DNA of 64,000 nt, taken from contig NZ_BMGR01000012.1 in the NCBI RefSeq assembly GCF_014640295.1, positions 1 to 64,000 of the forward strand, given 5' to 3'. The position numbers and the translations under genes were made by a program. Numbering within the stretch: position 1 is the stretch's first letter; each line of letters begins with the position of its first letter. The DNA comes from Paenibacillus abyssi (GTDB lineage: Bacteria; Bacillota; Bacilli; Paenibacillales; Paenibacillaceae). The notes below the pieces were generated by a model, which had not been told where the DNA came from, searched no databases, and saw only the letters and a list, made by a program, of their open reading frames with translations. Shown one piece after another: positions 1 through 9,005 of this stretch.

Positions 1-1698
1 CAGCGCCGCCAGCGCCAGCGCCAGCGCGGCTCCGCCGGCCGCGGCGCCCCATAGGGCCGCGCCGCGCAGCCCGCCTGCGGCTGCGCCCAGCGCCAGCGCA
101 CCGGCTCCGCCGGCTGCCGCCGCGGCAAGCAGCGCGGCGGCGCTGATCCGGCGGCCGCTTTGCCCGGCCGCCGACGTTCCGCCGAGCAGCAGCGCTTCCT
201 GCTCGGCCCGCGCTGCCTCCAGCTCCCACTCGCGATACGCTTGTTCGAACACGTGCCATGCCCGCTTCAGCTCTTCCAGCGTGCTCGGCAGCAGCGCAAA
301 CACAGCATGCTCTTCGTTCTCCGCTGCTTGGCGAGAGGCCGCGTCCCCAGGCCGCTGTCCGCCTTGTCCGCTCATCCGCCCGAGCTCCATCTGAACCTCT
401 GCTGCCTGTTCAGAGGCATTACGCCGCGCGGATAACAGACGTTCCACCTCTCGTTCTCCTTCAGCCGCAGCCGCTTTTACCGAACGCGCATATTCGCGGT
501 CGGCAACCGTTATAGTCAGCTGTTTCAGCTCCTCAACAGTCCAATCCTCAGCGATCCGTGCAAGCAGGCGCTCCAACCTCTCCTGCAACTCGCGCTGCTC
601 CGCCAGAAGATCTCTTCGTTCCAGGCGCTGCCTGTTTATTGCCTCCACGCTTAAGGCTAATGTCTCCACCTCATCGGCATTCGCAAGCAATGCCTCATTC
701 ACGACAATACCTGCAAGCTCATGCTGCAAATGGTCCAAAAGCTTGGTTAACCGCTGCTGCTCCTCTTCCTTGCGGTTACGTTCCGCCAGCAGCTGCGTCC
801 AACGCGACTCGGCATCCGCAGGCAGCCGCTCTGTTCCTGAAATCTGTGAACGTTCGCGATCCAGTGCGAGCTTGCGCAGCCATATGTTCCGGATCTCATA
901 AGCTTTAAGCAGCAGATTAAGGTTTTCCGTTAGCAGCGGCAGCTTCGCTTCCCGCTCCGCGAGCTCGGCTAATGTCCGGTCCAACGACGCGGACAGCTCA
1001 TTATACGCTGCGATTTCATCCGGCCTTTGGCGCTGCTCTCCCTCCAGCCGCTCCAATGCTTTCAGCAGCTGATTCATTTTCTGATTGACGCCGCGCGGCC
1101 GGTAGAGAGCATCCAGCTCCTGCCGAAGCTTCTTCTCCGCAGCCTGCAGCGCGCGGCCGCCGCTCCAGCCGGCATGATACAAGTATCTTCCCAGCTCTTC
1201 GCCCTTGAGAGCCCCTATCTCCTGCAGCTCTGTCAGGTTGACTGCGAACAGCTGCTTGAACAGCCGCTCCGGGATGCCTCCCATAAAGCGCCGCTCAAAA
1301 TCAGCTTGCGCCAACGTAATCTCTTCTGCCCAGGGCGTCATGAAGCCGGCTTCCGGGTTAGCCCCGCCGTTTTCTTTCACCACAGTCTCCATAGCACTGC
1401 CAATCAACCGCACCCGCAGCTGCGCTGAAGTGCCGGCGTAGCGTTCTACCCGGTATGTATCGCCATTCTCATCCGTTAACAATAGGCTTCCGCCGTGCTT
1501 TCCTCCATTGATCGGCTCCTGTCGCAGCGGCAAGTTCGCCCTTGTCGCAAAGCCGTAGAGCATCGAACGAATGAAGCCGAACAATGTGCTTTTGCCCGCT
1601 TCATTCGGCCCGTATAAGATAACAACAGGCGCATTCAGCGCATAATCCGCGTTATGCCATTTGCCATAACCGTCAATGTGCAGTGATTCGATTTTCAC
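1..1698 (-). CDS. yhaN: YhaN-like AAA family ATPase (SbcC/Rad50 type), 3' part off window
   Basis: This is the N-terminal 566 codons of a large SMC/Rad50-like ATPase, open through the window edge. It starts with GTG (VKIESLHIDGYGKW) and the Walker A motif GPNEAGKST follows at about residue 30, typical of SbcC/YhaN ATP-binding heads. After the head come long charged stretches rich in Glu, Leu, Arg and Gln that look like coiled coil. From about residue 518 to the edge the protein becomes Ala/Gly/Leu-rich and hydrophobic, and the DNA is very GC-rich there. The start overlaps the yhaO stop (GTGA), so the two are translationally coupled. Known for the family: YhaN partners the metallophosphoesterase YhaO like Rad50 with Mre11, in DNA end processing. 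The C-terminal half cannot be seen. Confidence 0.9.
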   Translation of the reverse strand, partial: MKIESLHIDGYGKWHNADYALNAPVVILYGPNEAGKSTLFGFIRSMLYGFATRANLPLRQEPINGGKHGGSLLLTDENGDTYRVERYAGTSAQLRVRLIGSAMETVVKENGGANPEAGFMTPWAEEITLAQADFERRFMGGIPERLFKQLFAVNLTELQEIGALKGEELGRYLYHAGWSGGRALQAAEKKLRQELDALYRPRGVNQKMNQLLKALERLEGEQRQRPDEIAAYNELSASLDRTLAELAEREAKLPLLTENLNLLLKAYEIRNIWLRKLALDRERSQISGTERLPADAESRWTQLLAERNRKEEEQQRLTKLLDHLQHELAGIVVNEALLANADEVETLALSVEAINRQRLERRDLLAEQRELQERLERLLARIAEDWTVEELKQLTITVADREYARSVKAAAAEGEREVERLLSARRNASEQAAEVQMELGRMSGQGGQRPGDAASRQAAENEEHAVFALLPSTLEELKRAWHVFEQAYREWELEAARAEQEALLLGGTSAAGQSGRRISAAALLAAAAAGGAGALALGAAAGGLRGAALWGAAAGGAALALALAAL

Positions 1699-3047
1699 CC
1701 GACTTTCCCCCTTTGCCCGGAAAGGGATCTTCCATCTGGATTAACGGGTTCGGCAGACGCCTGTTCCAGCTCTTCCTCCAGCAGCAGCCCGAGCACCAGC
1801 TCAACTGCCTGCTCGAACCAATCGCCCGGCATCTGTTCCTGCTTGTCCCGGAACAGCCTGCGCAGCCTCGGCTGCTCGGAAAGCGATGCCAGAGCTTCAC
1901 GCATAAAGGCCTGCCTCCGATCCGGCTGCTGCGACAGCGCAAGCGCCATGCGGTATAGCTCCCCTGCAAAGCTGTCCTCTCCTGCCAGCTCGTCGGTGCG
2001 CAGCTCTGCGCCGGTCAAGCATTCCAGCGCGTACATCCATAGCCACGGCGCACTGCCCGTATGCTCAGGATCCCAGCGCTCCCTGAGCTCTGCCAGCAGC
2101 TCCGCTGTGAACGAACCGTTTGACAGGCGTCCGTGAAGGCCGCCTCTCCCCAGCAATACCATCTTCAACATCACATGACGCCCTTCATGCTCGGCAGCGG
2201 TCTGCTCGCCCAACGCCTGCATCGCTTCCAATAGCGCTTGTTCGGTATCCAGACCGGTTATATCCAGCTCCGCTCTCGCAAAGCGGATCTCATCAAGCGG
2301 CTCGAACCTCATGTTCACCTCGCGCGATTCGGTCACATCGACGATGTAGCAGCCCTTGCTGCCGGTTTCCCGGGGATTCCGTCCTTGGGTATTCCCGGAG
2401 TACGCCACATGAGGATATTCATGGAGTACTCTGCGGTCATGGATATGCCCGAGCGCCCAATAATCAAAACCTGCGCCTGTCAATTCGTCTAATCGGCATG
2501 GCGAATAAGGATCGTGAGACGGGTCACCGTCTACATTCGCATGCAGCAGCGCGATGTGGAACGGCCCGTCCGGCCTTCGGACATACCGTGCCGCCAGATT
2601 ATCCGTTACCGCTCTCGTTCCATAGGAGATCCCATATATGTAAGCGGCCAGCTCACCGTCTCTGCGGTAAGCCGGCCTCCCTTCTGATGCTTCCGCCCCG
2701 AATACGGTAACTGAATCCGGGATGTCGAGCTTGGCTTTCGATCCGGATAATGGATCGTGGTTGCCATGAATGGCGAACACTTGGATCCCGTGCGATTGCA
2801 GCTTGGACCACTCCCTCTGAAGAGCCAGCTGCGCCCGCAAGGAACGGTCGGCGGCATCATACAGGTCGCCCGCCAGCACGATAAAGTCAACCTGCCTTTC
2901 AATCGCAACATCCGTCAATCTGCGCAGCGCGGCGAACGTTGATTCCCGAAGGTGTAAGCCCACCTTGTCCGGCACCTCTGCCAGCCCGCGAAACGGACTA
3001 TCCAGATGGAGATCTGCCGCATGTATAAATCGAAACGCTGCGCTCAT
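1695..3047 (-). CDS. yhaO: YhaO-like DNA repair metallophosphoesterase (Mre11/SbcD type)
   Basis: A 450-residue calcineurin-like phosphoesterase. The N terminus has the metal-binding series in order: FIHAADLHLDSPF, LAGDLYD, IHGNHDPL, then ALLHANVDG and GHIHDRR. These are the Asp/His ligands of an Mre11/SbcD-type two-metal nuclease. The remaining ~200 residues are a less conserved capping and partner-binding region. ATG is preceded by GAGGTGGGG. The stop overlaps the GTG of the yhaN-like ATPase, and the glycosyltransferase ends 25 bases upstream, so all three look like one operon. The promoter upstream of the glycosyltransferase carries a LexA box, which would place this nuclease under SOS control; that regulation is inferred. 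Confidence 0.93.
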   Translation of the reverse strand: MSAAFRFIHAADLHLDSPFRGLAEVPDKVGLHLRESTFAALRRLTDVAIERQVDFIVLAGDLYDAADRSLRAQLALQREWSKLQSHGIQVFAIHGNHDPLSGSKAKLDIPDSVTVFGAEASEGRPAYRRDGELAAYIYGISYGTRAVTDNLAARYVRRPDGPFHIALLHANVDGDPSHDPYSPCRLDELTGAGFDYWALGHIHDRRVLHEYPHVAYSGNTQGRNPRETGSKGCYIVDVTESREVNMRFEPLDEIRFARAELDITGLDTEQALLEAMQALGEQTAAEHEGRHVMLKMVLLGRGGLHGRLSNGSFTAELLAELRERWDPEHTGSAPWLWMYALECLTGAELRTDELAGEDSFAGELYRMALALSQQPDRRQAFMREALASLSEQPRLRRLFRDKQEQMPGDWFEQAVELVLGLLLEEELEQASAEPVNPDGRSLSGQRGKVG

Positions 3048-3072
3048 GTTTCCCCACCTCTTCTTCTGTATG

Positions 3073-4200
3073 CTACTGCTTCTTAGCCTCGCTATAAACC
3101 TGCTTCAATTGGCTGATTACCCGCTGCAATGAGTAATCCTTCTTGGCTTTATCCCAAGCCGAGCGGGCCATATTATAACGGTAGATCGGATCGGAGATAA
3201 GCTTCTCCAGCGCCTCACAGAGCGCGATCGGATCCTCAGGCGGCACCAGCAGCCCGTTCACCCCGTCTTCAATCTGCTCGGCAATCCCGCCGACATTCGT
3301 ACCGACCAGAGCAAGCCAGCACAATGCCGCTTCCGCGAACACCGAGCCGAACGCTTCTGCCCGTGACGGCAGGACAAAGATATCGAAAAACGGCATAAAC
3401 TCTTCCGGATGAAGCATATACCCATAAAATATAATTTCATCATATAAATCCAGTTCGACCGCCAGCTGCTCCAATTCCTTGCGAATCGGCCCGTCTCCAA
3501 TAATATGCAGCACAAACGGATTGCCTCGTTTTTTCAACTCCGCGCATGCTTTCAGCAGGATGTCCAGCCCTTTGGCCGGCACAAGACGGCAGACCGTAAT
3601 CAGCTGCGTCACCTGGCTTTCGTGCGAGATCGGCCGGAACCGCTTCTCATCGAATCCGTTGGCAATGACCTTTACCTGCTCAGGCTGCTGAAGATAAGGC
3701 GATAAATAGCTGCGGAATGACTGTGAAACGGTCATCAGCCGATCCATTTTCGTCTCTAATTCCCGATAGATCGAGGTCAAAAACCGATGCTCAGGCCCGC
3801 CTGCTTCAATTTTCCCGTTTAGAATAAGCTCCTGTTCATAGCTGGAGTGGATCGTCATCAGAACAGGCGTATCCGGAAACAACTGCTTCATCACCAATCC
3901 GGCAATCGGATGATGGGCATGAATCAAATCATAGGATTTATTGATCCGCATGCGCGTCCACCAAATATAGTCGCGATAGGTTTGTAGATATTTGTCGATA
4001 ATAGGCGAATCTTCGAAGGATTTAACGTCAAAGGTGTCGAATACTATGTTTTCTTGACCCTTTCCGCGGATTCGCTTGGGCAATGAGAACAATTCCATCT
4101 GCCAATTCATCTTATTAAAACGCTCTTGAATATAGGGAACCATGGATGACACACCGCCCGGCTGTTCCGGCGGGAAAAACAGAGCTTGCAAAATATTCAA
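3073..4200 (-). CDS. Family 4 glycosyltransferase (GT-B fold)
   Basis: A 376-residue retaining glycosyltransferase of the GT4 type. The N-terminal domain has the donor-free Rossmann half (LFFPPEQPGGVSSMV, then HAHHPIAGLV). The C-terminal half has VCRLVPAKGLDILL, HIIGDGP and the nucleotide-sugar binding stretch SRAEAFGSVFAEAAL with the two spaced glutamates, followed by GTNVGGIAEQI. The open frame extends to a TTG at 4215, but the GGAGG of that stretch sits eight bases before a second TTG at 4198-4200, so the protein most likely begins MNILQALFFPP. Acceptor and sugar cannot be told. It is the first gene of an operon with the yhaO/yhaN nuclease pair and lies directly behind the LexA-box promoter, an unusual setting for a glycosyltransferase. 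Confidence 0.88.
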   Translation of the reverse strand: MNILQALFFPPEQPGGVSSMVPYIQERFNKMNWQMELFSLPKRIRGKGQENIVFDTFDVKSFEDSPIIDKYLQTYRDYIWWTRMRINKSYDLIHAHHPIAGLVMKQLFPDTPVLMTIHSSYEQELILNGKIEAGGPEHRFLTSIYRELETKMDRLMTVSQSFRSYLSPYLQQPEQVKVIANGFDEKRFRPISHESQVTQLITVCRLVPAKGLDILLKACAELKKRGNPFVLHIIGDGPIRKELEQLAVELDLYDEIIFYGYMLHPEEFMPFFDIFVLPSRAEAFGSVFAEAALCWLALVGTNVGGIAEQIEDGVNGLLVPPEDPIALCEALEKLISDPIYRYNMARSAWDKAKKDYSLQRVISQLKQVYSEAKKQ

Positions 4201-4245
4201 TGATCTTGCCTCCAATCAGCTGGGAGTTTCTTCCCGGCTTTCAAT

Positions 4246-4274
4246 ATGATATATCAGAACATACGTTCTGTAAA
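4246..4274 (-). promoter_or_regulatory. Predicted promoter with LexA (SOS) box in the spacer
   Basis: On the minus strand TTTACA (4274-4269) and TATCAT (4251-4246) are separated by exactly 17 bases. The spacer contains the palindrome AGAACATACGTTCT (4256-4269 in plus orientation), which fits the Bacillus LexA/DinR operator core GAAC-N4-GTTC. A bound repressor would block RNA polymerase. The promoter faces the glycosyltransferase-yhaO-yhaN operon. The diguanylate cyclase starts 40-60 bases away on the other strand and could also be affected. Confidence 0.75.
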
Positions 4275-4312
4275 GCGCTGGAGTAATTCATTATGATGGT
4301 GAGGTAACGTCC

Positions 4313-5530
4313 ATGACACTGCTTCAAATTCTTGCCGGAACGACCGGCCAGCTGTTATCAACCGCGGCTGTATTGACCTTGCTCATTCTTATTACATTCA
4401 TGTCGGTCCGTCTGCAGAGGCGTTATCGGAAACACCGGGTCTATCGGCTGCTCAATACCGCACTCTGTTTTAGCTTAACCCACCAGGCATTGATGCTCTT
4501 GATAACAATGTACAGCGGTATATTCCCTGCCTGGCTCAATCTTGCCGCCATCGTTTTACAGGTGCTTTCATTTCTTATTATAAACTTTGTTGTGTTGGAA
4601 TTATATACGAAGCCGCGAAGACTCGATCATTTCCTGTTCATTGCCGGGCTGGGTGTAACCATAGCGCTCACAATCTTTGAAGTAATATGGAACCCGGACC
4701 TGCTTGTAAGCGGTAACGAACATGTGAGCAGACCTCTGTCCCTGGACATTTTTGCGGTTGTTATTGTCTATATGGGGCTTCAGTTCATACTGCCGCGCAT
4801 CGGACAGCGGAGAACCTATGGAGCAGGCGTAATCACCTACTTTACTTTTCTGCTTGTTCATGCAATCAATCATTATCTGTTCCAGGATGCGGTGGCGGCT
4901 TTAACTATCGTAACGTTCATACTGCCGATACTCTATTTTACGCTGCTGTTTATACTTATGTTCGAGTGGGTAATCGAGCGATTGCAATCGATTTATGTAT
5001 CTTCCATTACAGACGGATTGACCGGATTATACAACCGGCAGCATTTTATGAAAAAAGCGCAGCAATATATTTCGCACGGGCATACTGTAACCTTTCTATT
5101 CTGCGATCTCGATCATTTCAAGAAGCTGAACGATACACATGGTCACCATTATGCAGACGGCGTATTAAAGCAAGTCGCGACCATTCTTGCCAATGAAACG
5201 GATGGGATCGGAACTGCCGGCCGTTATGGCGGAGAGGAGCTTGTGGCGGCAATCTACGATCCGCGTTCGAAGCCGGAACTCGTTGCAGAAACGATCCGGG
5301 CGCGTATAGAGAGTGAAACACCGGTTACGGTCAGCATCGGCTGGAGTACCGCTCAAAAACAAATCAGCGTGCAGGATGTCATCCATCAGGCTGACCAGGC
5401 GATGTATCATTCCAAAACGACCGGTAAGAACAAAGTCACCGCCTATAAAGATTTGAAACAAAACGTCACATCCGAATCAAAGCGTGCCCAATTAACCGAA
5501 CCAACCCAGCCGCTGTCAAAGCTAACATGA
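4313..5530 (+). CDS. Membrane-bound GGDEF diguanylate cyclase
   Basis: A 405-residue protein with about seven hydrophobic segments in the first 215 residues and a C-terminal GGDEF domain. The domain begins DGLTGLYNRQHF, continues FLFCDLDHFKKLND, and has the catalytic signature as GGEEL, a variant compatible with cyclase activity because both acidic positions are kept. The RxxD inhibitory site normally placed five residues before the signature is not present (DGIG occupies that place), so product inhibition is unlikely. It would make cyclic di-GMP from two GTP at the membrane. The N-terminal sensor domain is not one I can name. ATG follows GGTGAGG. It is monocistronic, ending in a bidirectional terminator. 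Confidence 0.88.
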   Translation: MTLLQILAGTTGQLLSTAAVLTLLILITFMSVRLQRRYRKHRVYRLLNTALCFSLTHQALMLLITMYSGIFPAWLNLAAIVLQVLSFLIINFVVLELYTKPRRLDHFLFIAGLGVTIALTIFEVIWNPDLLVSGNEHVSRPLSLDIFAVVIVYMGLQFILPRIGQRRTYGAGVITYFTFLLVHAINHYLFQDAVAALTIVTFILPILYFTLLFILMFEWVIERLQSIYVSSITDGLTGLYNRQHFMKKAQQYISHGHTVTFLFCDLDHFKKLNDTHGHHYADGVLKQVATILANETDGIGTAGRYGGEELVAAIYDPRSKPELVAETIRARIESETPVTVSIGWSTAQKQISVQDVIHQADQAMYHSKTTGKNKVTAYKDLKQNVTSESKRAQLTEPTQPLSKLT

Positions 5531-5611
5531 AGGTGGAGTATACTGCGAGTCTGATCCAAGAGCAATTCTGCGCCTCGTAACTACAGTTCTGTGCGGGGCT
5601 GACCGCAAACG

Positions 5612-5655
5612 CTAAAAGAAGCCGCCCTGTACAAATTACAGGGACGGCCTCTTAA
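5612..5655. terminator. Bidirectional hairpin terminator
   Basis: GCCGCCCTGTA and TACAGGGACGGC form a long stem with a short loop, flanked by AAGAA and CTCTT runs. It lies between the convergent GGDEF gene and VOC gene and can serve both. Confidence 0.75.
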
Positions 5656-5662
5656 AAGCTTA

Positions 5663-6100
5663 TCATACATATTCCTCTGCCTGATTAACACAGATCAGAT
5701 GTCCGCTCGGATCCAAAAACTTCAAATAGCCGCCTGCAGGGGGCATGAAGTAAGGCTCCGCCACGACGGTCACATTATTGGCTTTAAGCTTCTCATGCAA
5801 TGCCACAATATTTTTGCTATGAAGCTCTAGCGCATGCACCTGCTCCCCGTCAATGATCCAGTGGGAAGGCCTGAACTCCTGTTCCTCCGTTTGCAGCAGA
5901 TGAAGCCCTGGACCAGCCCCCCGGCCATCCTCCCCATTGCCGTTATGAATGCGCAAAAAGCAGTTTACTTCATAATCCCGCCCCGGATTCTCCAGCACAA
6001 AGCCCAGCTGTTCCGTGTAAAAGGCAACCGATTCCTTGAGATTTCGGACCGGCAGCTGCACCAAAGCGTATGCGTCAATTTTTTCATCATAAAGATTCAT
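5663..6100 (-). CDS. VOC family (glyoxalase/bleomycin resistance fold) protein
   Basis: A 145-residue single-module VOC protein. It has the beta-alpha-beta-beta-beta pattern, beginning ALVQLPVRNLKESVAFYTEQLGF and ending GGYLKFLDPSGHLICV. The open frame runs to 6151, but the ATG at 6100 is preceded by GGAGGTCGAGTAAC, a clear ribosome-binding site, and begins the domain directly. The family includes dioxygenases, isomerases and antibiotic-binding proteins; the substrate cannot be read from sequence. It stands alone between two terminator-flanked units. Confidence 0.82.
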   Translation of the reverse strand: MNLYDEKIDAYALVQLPVRNLKESVAFYTEQLGFVLENPGRDYEVNCFLRIHNGNGEDGRGAGPGLHLLQTEEQEFRPSHWIIDGEQVHALELHSKNIVALHEKLKANNVTVVAEPYFMPPAGGYLKFLDPSGHLICVNQAEEYV

Positions 6101-6281
6101 GTTACTCGACCTCCATCCAAATATCGGATTGAACCGCCATTTACGGTCCATATCGAAAGGGCAACGCCTTTAATCCACTTTACCCGCGGCAAGTCTACAT
6201 GAACCTGATCTATCCAGCCGCTTGTCCAAGCATTCATCCTGCAACTTGTCCACTTTGCCGCTCATCCGCCGAACCTGTCAT

Positions 6282-6935
6282 TCATCCACGCGTCACGAGC
6301 GCGATCCCGTCAATAAACACTTTTCCCGCAAAAAATAGAAACAGCAGTGCCGATATCAGCGACAACCCTCTGACAAAGCGCGTCCCGAGCCGTTTCCCCG
6401 TACTGCTGCTTACAGCTGCAATGACCAAAGACCAGAGAAGACCCGCTGTAAAGAAGCCGATAATAAAGATGAATAGAATGGCAGGCTTGTCCAAATGCAG
6501 GCCGGCAACAATCGGTCCGGCGACCACTGCGAACCAAATAATGACCGTCGGGGAAGACAACGTCAAACCGGCGCCAAATACGATGTTCTTCCATGCTTTT
6601 TCACTGCCGGACTGGACATTGGCCGCATCGATCGGTTTTGGCTTTATCGTGTCTTTCAGCATTCTCAGTGCCAAGTATAAGAGGATGACAGTGCCTCCGA
6701 TCCAAAGCACCCATTTCACCCAGGTAAACTCGAAAATGACCGTCATTCCAAGCAGCGCCAAGGTTAAATAAAACAAATCGCCGAAGCAGGAGCCGAAACC
6801 AAGCAGGAATGATGGCTTGAACCCTTTCTCCATGCCCGCCTTGATCGCAGCCACATTGACAATCCCCAGATCAAAATTAAGCGACAACGAAAATAAAAAT
6901 CCGGTAATAAAAGCATACAAGAACGGCCACGTCAT
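6282..6935 (-). CDS. LysE family amino-acid exporter
   Basis: A 217-residue membrane protein with about six hydrophobic segments. The N terminus TGFLFSLSLNFDLGIVNVAAIK is the LysE/RhtB pattern, and the mid-protein LTLSSPTVIIWFAVVAGPI matches the second conserved loop of the family. LysE proteins export amino acids such as lysine, arginine or threonine. The frame is open to a TTG at 6971, but AGAGGATTTCAGATC precedes the ATG at 6935, which is the better start. Substrate unknown. The short GTG-free region between it and the VOC gene (6101-6281) shows nothing further. Confidence 0.85.
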   Translation of the reverse strand: MTWPFLYAFITGFLFSLSLNFDLGIVNVAAIKAGMEKGFKPSFLLGFGSCFGDLFYLTLALLGMTVIFEFTWVKWVLWIGGTVILLYLALRMLKDTIKPKPIDAANVQSGSEKAWKNIVFGAGLTLSSPTVIIWFAVVAGPIVAGLHLDKPAILFIFIIGFFTAGLLWSLVIAAVSSSTGKRLGTRFVRGLSLISALLFLFFAGKVFIDGIALVTRG

Positions 6936-7045
6936 GATCTGAAATCCTCTCTTGGTTGGTATCGTAAACAACCCCGGCTGACAGCTCCGTCAGCAGCCAT
7001 ATTGAAGCTTTAGAGCTGCCATCCCCCATTCCCCACTCATAAACA

Positions 7046-7080
7046 AGGTAAAAAAATAAAGAGCTGCATTCAGCTCTTAG
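7046..7080 (-). terminator. Rho-independent terminator
   Basis: Perfect stem AAGAGCTG / CAGCTCTT with a CATT loop (7059-7078), followed on the minus strand by TATTTTTTT. It ends the effector-binding protein gene. Confidence 0.85.
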
Positions 7081-7135
7081 GATTCTCATGTATTTGGAAA
7101 CACACCATGCGGAGCGCAATGCATGCAAAGCGCCT

Positions 7136-7600
7136 CTACTTCACAGCTTCAAGCGGCTTCACCGGAATCAAGATTTCAACCGGCTCTTCTTCCAGATGCT
7201 CATCGATAAAAAAGACTTCAATCGCGACTGCGTTCTCTTCTTTAACCAGATGTTTTTCATTCATCCAAGCGTGGATTTGCTCATAACCTTCACCGATTCG
7301 TTTGTTGGTGCAGGTAACCATCGCATACTGATGCTCCGGAATCGTGATTTGCACCATCCCCTCCGGAATGCTCTCCATATGCTGAACCTCATAACAGGCC
7401 CAGTACGTGGCAAATACTTCATTTCCGAAATAAGGGCTGAGCAGGGCTTGAGACTTAATATTGTCGTTCAGCTCATGCTTCCTCGCAAGGAACTCGCTTT
7501 GCAACCGTATCGCTTCGTCAGGAAACGTGGAGTAAGGTCCAGAATAACTGATACCTACCAGGTTAAGCGACGATTTGTTCACCAACATGCAATTGTCCAT
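7136..7600 (-). CDS. GyrI-like / AraC effector-binding domain protein
   Basis: A 154-residue stand-alone effector-binding domain of the GyrI-like small-molecule-binding superfamily. It starts LVNKSSLNLVGISYSGPYST and carries EGMVQITIPEHQYAMVTC, the strand pair typical of these domains, and ends with EVFFIDEHLEEEPVEILIPV. No DNA-binding domain is attached, so it may bind or hydrolyse a small hydrophobic molecule instead of regulating transcription. ATG is preceded by GGAGGAAATCGCT. It is its own transcription unit with a downstream terminator. Confidence 0.78.
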   Translation of the reverse strand: MDNCMLVNKSSLNLVGISYSGPYSTFPDEAIRLQSEFLARKHELNDNIKSQALLSPYFGNEVFATYWACYEVQHMESIPEGMVQITIPEHQYAMVTCTNKRIGEGYEQIHAWMNEKHLVKEENAVAIEVFFIDEHLEEEPVEILIPVKPLEAVK

Positions 7601-7724
7601 AGCGATTTCCTCCCGGCATTTGGAATTGGCAACGATGCTTTGAACGCTTCAAGACAGTGGTGACGGCTTTGTCTTTATGTCATTGTACTAATATAGTGTA
7701 CCACGCCGCAACCTTAGAATGGAA

Positions 7725-9005
7725 TTATTTTCTTTTTGAACCGGAATGATCGATTCTCGGAAAGCTGAGGGTAAAGGAAGTGCCTTCTGCTCTTTTGCTC
7801 TGGACCTCGATGGTGCCCCCCATAGATTGAACGATGGAGTAAACCACCCTTGTCCCGAGTCCAGTCCCGTTCTCTTTAATCGATACATGGATGGAACCCA
7901 GACGCTTGAGCTGCTTGCTGTCCATCCCCACTCCGGTATCGGTAATCTTGATAATAACTTGCTCTTCCTTAAGACTCTGCGTAATGGAGACAATGCCTTC
8001 GCTTCTCGTCGCTTCTATACCGTTCTTGATAATATTTAACAGGCATTGCCTAAGCTTCAAACGATCGCCACGAATTGCCACCTCCCGCTCCCCGCTCACG
8101 ACCAGCTCAACATTATGGATCACTGCGTAAGGTGTAAGCACACCTACGACATAATTTATATTTTCCATGACCTTGATCTCTTCAACCTGGGAAGTTTGTG
8201 GCTTGGCAAAATTCAAATAATCCGTAATGATCACTTGCGCTCGATTTAATTCTTCCATGATATACAGATAATATTCCTGTTTTTTATCTTCCCGGACTTG
8301 GCCTCTGGCCAATAATTGAATAAAACCGCGGATAACGGTTAACGGATTTCTAACCTCGTGGGACACGCTGGCAGCAATCTCACTCACCATTTTCAACTTT
8401 TCCCAATGATGAATTTCTTCACGAATGGAGGCATTCTTCCGCATCATTTCAATGACATAAGTAACGCTGAATAAGGATAGGATTAAGGTTAAGGTAAATT
8501 GAATGAAGAAGGGGAAATTTATGACATCTTGATCAAGTACGCCTGCAATATAAAACCATATCATTACCAGACTGCTGTACAGGACCCCGATGAACGCGCC
8601 GATCGCAAGTTTAAAATTTAGATGCCTCGTTAGAAAGTTTCTGGATAGCGGGATTAAAGCCATAGATAAAATAGTTTGAAGGACCAATGTTGCATAAAAA
8701 CCATCACCGCCTATATAGTAGCGATATCCGATTGTAACTAACATCAGAGCAATCCCCACACGGTACCCTCCGTATAAAAAACCGATGGAGAAAGCAACCA
8801 CTCGTAGATCAATAATATAGCCCTTAACTTCTATTAGAGGTATGGCCATGCTGGTAATCATGGAGACCGAGCAGCAGACTACCATAGCGATGAACTGCAG
8901 TACGGGGTTAATGGCAGGTTTATCCAAAATGAAGATCTTGTAAATAAATAGAGGCAAAATAATAAATAAAATCTGGTCTATCGTAAAAAGCAGTTCACTG
9001 TTCAT
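7725..9005 (-). CDS. Sensor histidine kinase, 5TM-5TMR_LYT type (KinB-like)
   Basis: A 426-residue kinase. The first ~190 residues have about six hydrophobic segments including IDLRVVAFSIGFLYGGYRVG, which is the 5TM receptor pattern of the LytS/YhcK type. The H-box is SVSHEVRNPLTVIRGFIQLL; then come the N-box IIKNGIEAT, G1 ITDTGVGMD and G2 GTGLGTRVVYSIVQSMGG of the HATPase domain. The longest frame begins at 9059, but GGAGTGATTGGG precedes the ATG at 9005, so that start is used. No response regulator is next to it, as for the orphan kinases that feed the sporulation phosphorelay in bacilli; that role is a guess. It is monocistronic and divergent from the TraX-like gene. Confidence 0.88.
   Translation of the reverse strand: MNSELLFTIDQILFIILPLFIYKIFILDKPAINPVLQFIAMVVCCSVSMITSMAIPLIEVKGYIIDLRVVAFSIGFLYGGYRVGIALMLVTIGYRYYIGGDGFYATLVLQTILSMALIPLSRNFLTRHLNFKLAIGAFIGVLYSSLVMIWFYIAGVLDQDVINFPFFIQFTLTLILSLFSVTYVIEMMRKNASIREEIHHWEKLKMVSEIAASVSHEVRNPLTVIRGFIQLLARGQVREDKKQEYYLYIMEELNRAQVIITDYLNFAKPQTSQVEEIKVMENINYVVGVLTPYAVIHNVELVVSGEREVAIRGDRLKLRQCLLNIIKNGIEATRSEGIVSITQSLKEEQVIIKITDTGVGMDSKQLKRLGSIHVSIKENGTGLGTRVVYSIVQSMGGTIEVQSKRAEGTSFTLSFPRIDHSGSKRK

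Noticed and set aside
160-1441. Several plus-strand ORFs of 80-130 codons
   Set aside because: They are shadows of the yhaN-like ATPase on the minus strand, which is open across the whole stretch and has clear ATPase motifs.
4200-4215. TTG at 4213-4215 as start of the glycosyltransferase
   Set aside because: The GGAGG of the ribosome-binding site would then be coding, and the TTG at 4200 is at ideal spacing.
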